Of a stretch of DNA of 7,098 nucleotides, positions 6,469-7,098 are shown piece by piece. Numbering within the stretch: the stretch's first letter is position 1; each line of letters begins with the position of its first letter. Position numbers and translations under genes: made by a program. This DNA comes from Rhizobiaceae bacterium (lineage in GTDB: Bacteria > Pseudomonadota > Alphaproteobacteria > Rhizobiales > Rhizobiaceae). The stretch covers positions 1 through 7,098 of the forward strand of contig JAKISV010000144.1 of the NCBI GenBank assembly GCA_021648425.1. The letters are read 5' to 3'. Below the pieces are notes generated by a model that did not search any database, was not told where the DNA came from, and was given only the letters and a program-made list of their open reading frames with translations.

Positions 6469-6912
6469 ATGATCAAGAAAATCCTGATTGCCGTTGATGG
6501 CTCCAAGCACTCCCAAAGCAGCGTTGCTTTTGGTGCGCAAATAGCCAAGGCGCTTGATGCTGAAATACTGCTCTACCACGTAGTAAAACCATATAATCTT
6601 CCCGACAGCTTAAGAAAATTCGCCAAAGCCGAGCATATGCCCACTTTCGATCCGGAGTTGCTTCGCAAAGGCGCTCAATATCTTTTGGCAGGAGCGATGG
6701 CCGAAGCAAGGAAGGCTGGAATTAAAGAGGTTGCAATGGAAACCGATGAGGGACCAATTGCGCGCTCCATAATTGATCGGGCAAAATCCTACAATGCAGA
6801 TATGATCGTAATCGGCTCACGTGGCATGGGTGACATGGAGGGGATGTTGCGCGGCGGCGTTTCCCATCGCGTCGAAACCCTGGCAAAATGCCCCGTGCTG
6901 GTTGTCAAATAG
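6469..6912 (+). CDS. Universal stress protein A (UspA) family protein
   Basis: This is a small cytoplasmic Usp-fold protein of 147 residues, the usual single-domain length. It opens with the first beta strand and loop MIKKILIAVDGSKHSQSSV (1-19) and ends with the final strand CPVLVVK. The nucleotide loop is IGSRGMGDMEGMLRGGVSHR (115-134). It keeps G116, G119 and G129 of the ATP-binding pattern G-2x-G-9x-G-(S/T), but has G130 where Ser or Thr is expected, so ATP binding is uncertain. AAGGA (6456-6460) sits 8 bases before the ATG. The 32-base gap from the ATPase gene shows no terminator, so it is probably the last gene of the transporter operon. UspA proteins bound to transporters are known (TeaD with the TeaABC ectoine TRAP transporter), so a modulatory role is plausible but inferred. 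A general stress role is the alternative. Confidence 0.93.
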   Translation: MIKKILIAVDGSKHSQSSVAFGAQIAKALDAEILLYHVVKPYNLPDSLRKFAKAEHMPTFDPELLRKGAQYLLAGAMAEARKAGIKEVAMETDEGPIARSIIDRAKSYNADMIVIGSRGMGDMEGMLRGGVSHRVETLAKCPVLVVK

Positions 6913-6938
6913 CTGTACAGAATTGCAGCTTGTTTTTT
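6911..6938 (+). terminator. Probable intrinsic terminator of the transporter operon
   Basis: AGCTGTA (6911-6917) can pair with TGCAGCT (6924-6930), giving a 7-bp stem with one G-T wobble and a 6-base loop. It is followed at once by TTGTTTTTT (6931-6938, with the last six all T). The stem begins inside the UspA stop codon. The stem is short and not GC-rich, but the T-run and its place between convergent genes support the call. Confidence 0.6.
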
Positions 6939-6940
6939 CA

Positions 6941-7060
6941 TCATTTTAGCCAATCGGGCATACTGTCAAGCGCGATAATCTCCTCAACTTCCACCCTTGG
7001 CCGCACAACCTGAAACTGATCGCCGTTTACCAGAACTTCTGGAATCCGCGCCCTCGTCTT
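6941..7060 (-). CDS. C-terminal fragment of an unidentified convergent gene (frame broken at 7061)
   Basis: Reading the - strand, an open frame ends at TGA (6941-6943). It encodes RIPEVLVNGDQFQVVRP followed by RVEVEEIIALDSMPDWLK, a well-ordered, protein-like C-terminus of alternating strands and an acidic helix. Upstream in the same frame TAG occurs at 7061-7063, and no start codon with a ribosome binding site lies between. The neighbouring frame from ATG near 7074 reads MGDVEDEGA up to about 7048, where the good frame begins. A single-base indel near 7045-7055 would therefore join both into one continuous protein. I do not recognise the family. It could be a sequencing error at a contig end, a true frameshift, or a chance open frame. 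The codons and sensible composition favour a real gene end. Confidence 0.45.
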   Translation of the reverse strand, partial: KTRARIPEVLVNGDQFQVVRPRVEVEEIIALDSMPDWLK

Positions 7061-7098
7061 CTACGTCCCCCATTGCACTGCCCCCTACTCCCCCGCTG

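Noticed and set aside
1..7098. Mobile elements, CRISPR arrays, tRNA or rRNA genes, riboswitches
   Set aside because: I found no transposase, spaced repeats, RNA-gene-like folds or recognisable aptamer sequence. The only larger gap (753-853) is accounted for by divergent promoter sequence.

Overview
The window holds one compact peptide-type (SBP_bac_5 / DppBC / DppDF family) ABC importer operon on the + strand, a divergently oriented LysR-type regulator on the left, and the end of an unidentified gene coming in from the right on the - strand. Base composition is close to balanced by eye. Several traits suggest a moderate-GC, possibly marine, alphaproteobacterium: a Tat-exported binding protein, a GcvA-like LysR regulator, a fused two-domain transport ATPase and tight Shine-Dalgarno-led gene spacing. 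This placement is an inference; no rRNA or marker gene is present to confirm it.

Layout. Positions 1-752 (-) encode the first 250 codons of a LysR regulator that runs off the left edge. The roughly 100-base divergent intergenic region (753-853) carries a perfect 5-5-5 inverted repeat of the LysR T-N11-A type that covers the regulator's own ribosome binding site. The operon then reads: binding protein (854-2500), an 11-bp GC-rich stem-loop without a T-tract (2517-2541), DppB-type permease (2651-3598), DppC-type permease (3608-4528), fused DppD-DppF-type ATPase (4541-6436) and a universal stress protein A family protein (6469-6912). A terminator-like hairpin with a T-run (6911-6938) closes the operon. 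The right edge (6941-7060, -) is the C-terminal part of a convergent gene whose frame is broken at 7061. No stretch over 300 bases lacks a gene.

How the parts work together. The binding protein would capture a small solute in the periplasm and deliver it to the heterodimeric permease. The fused ATPase supplies both nucleotide-binding domains in one chain. The LysR protein probably senses the substrate or a related metabolite and controls both itself and the transporter. The UspA-like protein may monitor or modulate the transporter, as TeaD does for the TeaABC ectoine TRAP transporter of Halomonas. The binding protein lacks the aspartate-containing segment I would expect in a DppA-like peptide binder, so peptide uptake should not be assumed.

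No clearly new biological system is visible. The items most worth a second look are the UspA coupling with its altered ATP motif, the binding-site divergence of the solute-binding protein, the operator over the lysR ribosome binding site, the internal stem-loop, and the broken frame at the right edge.
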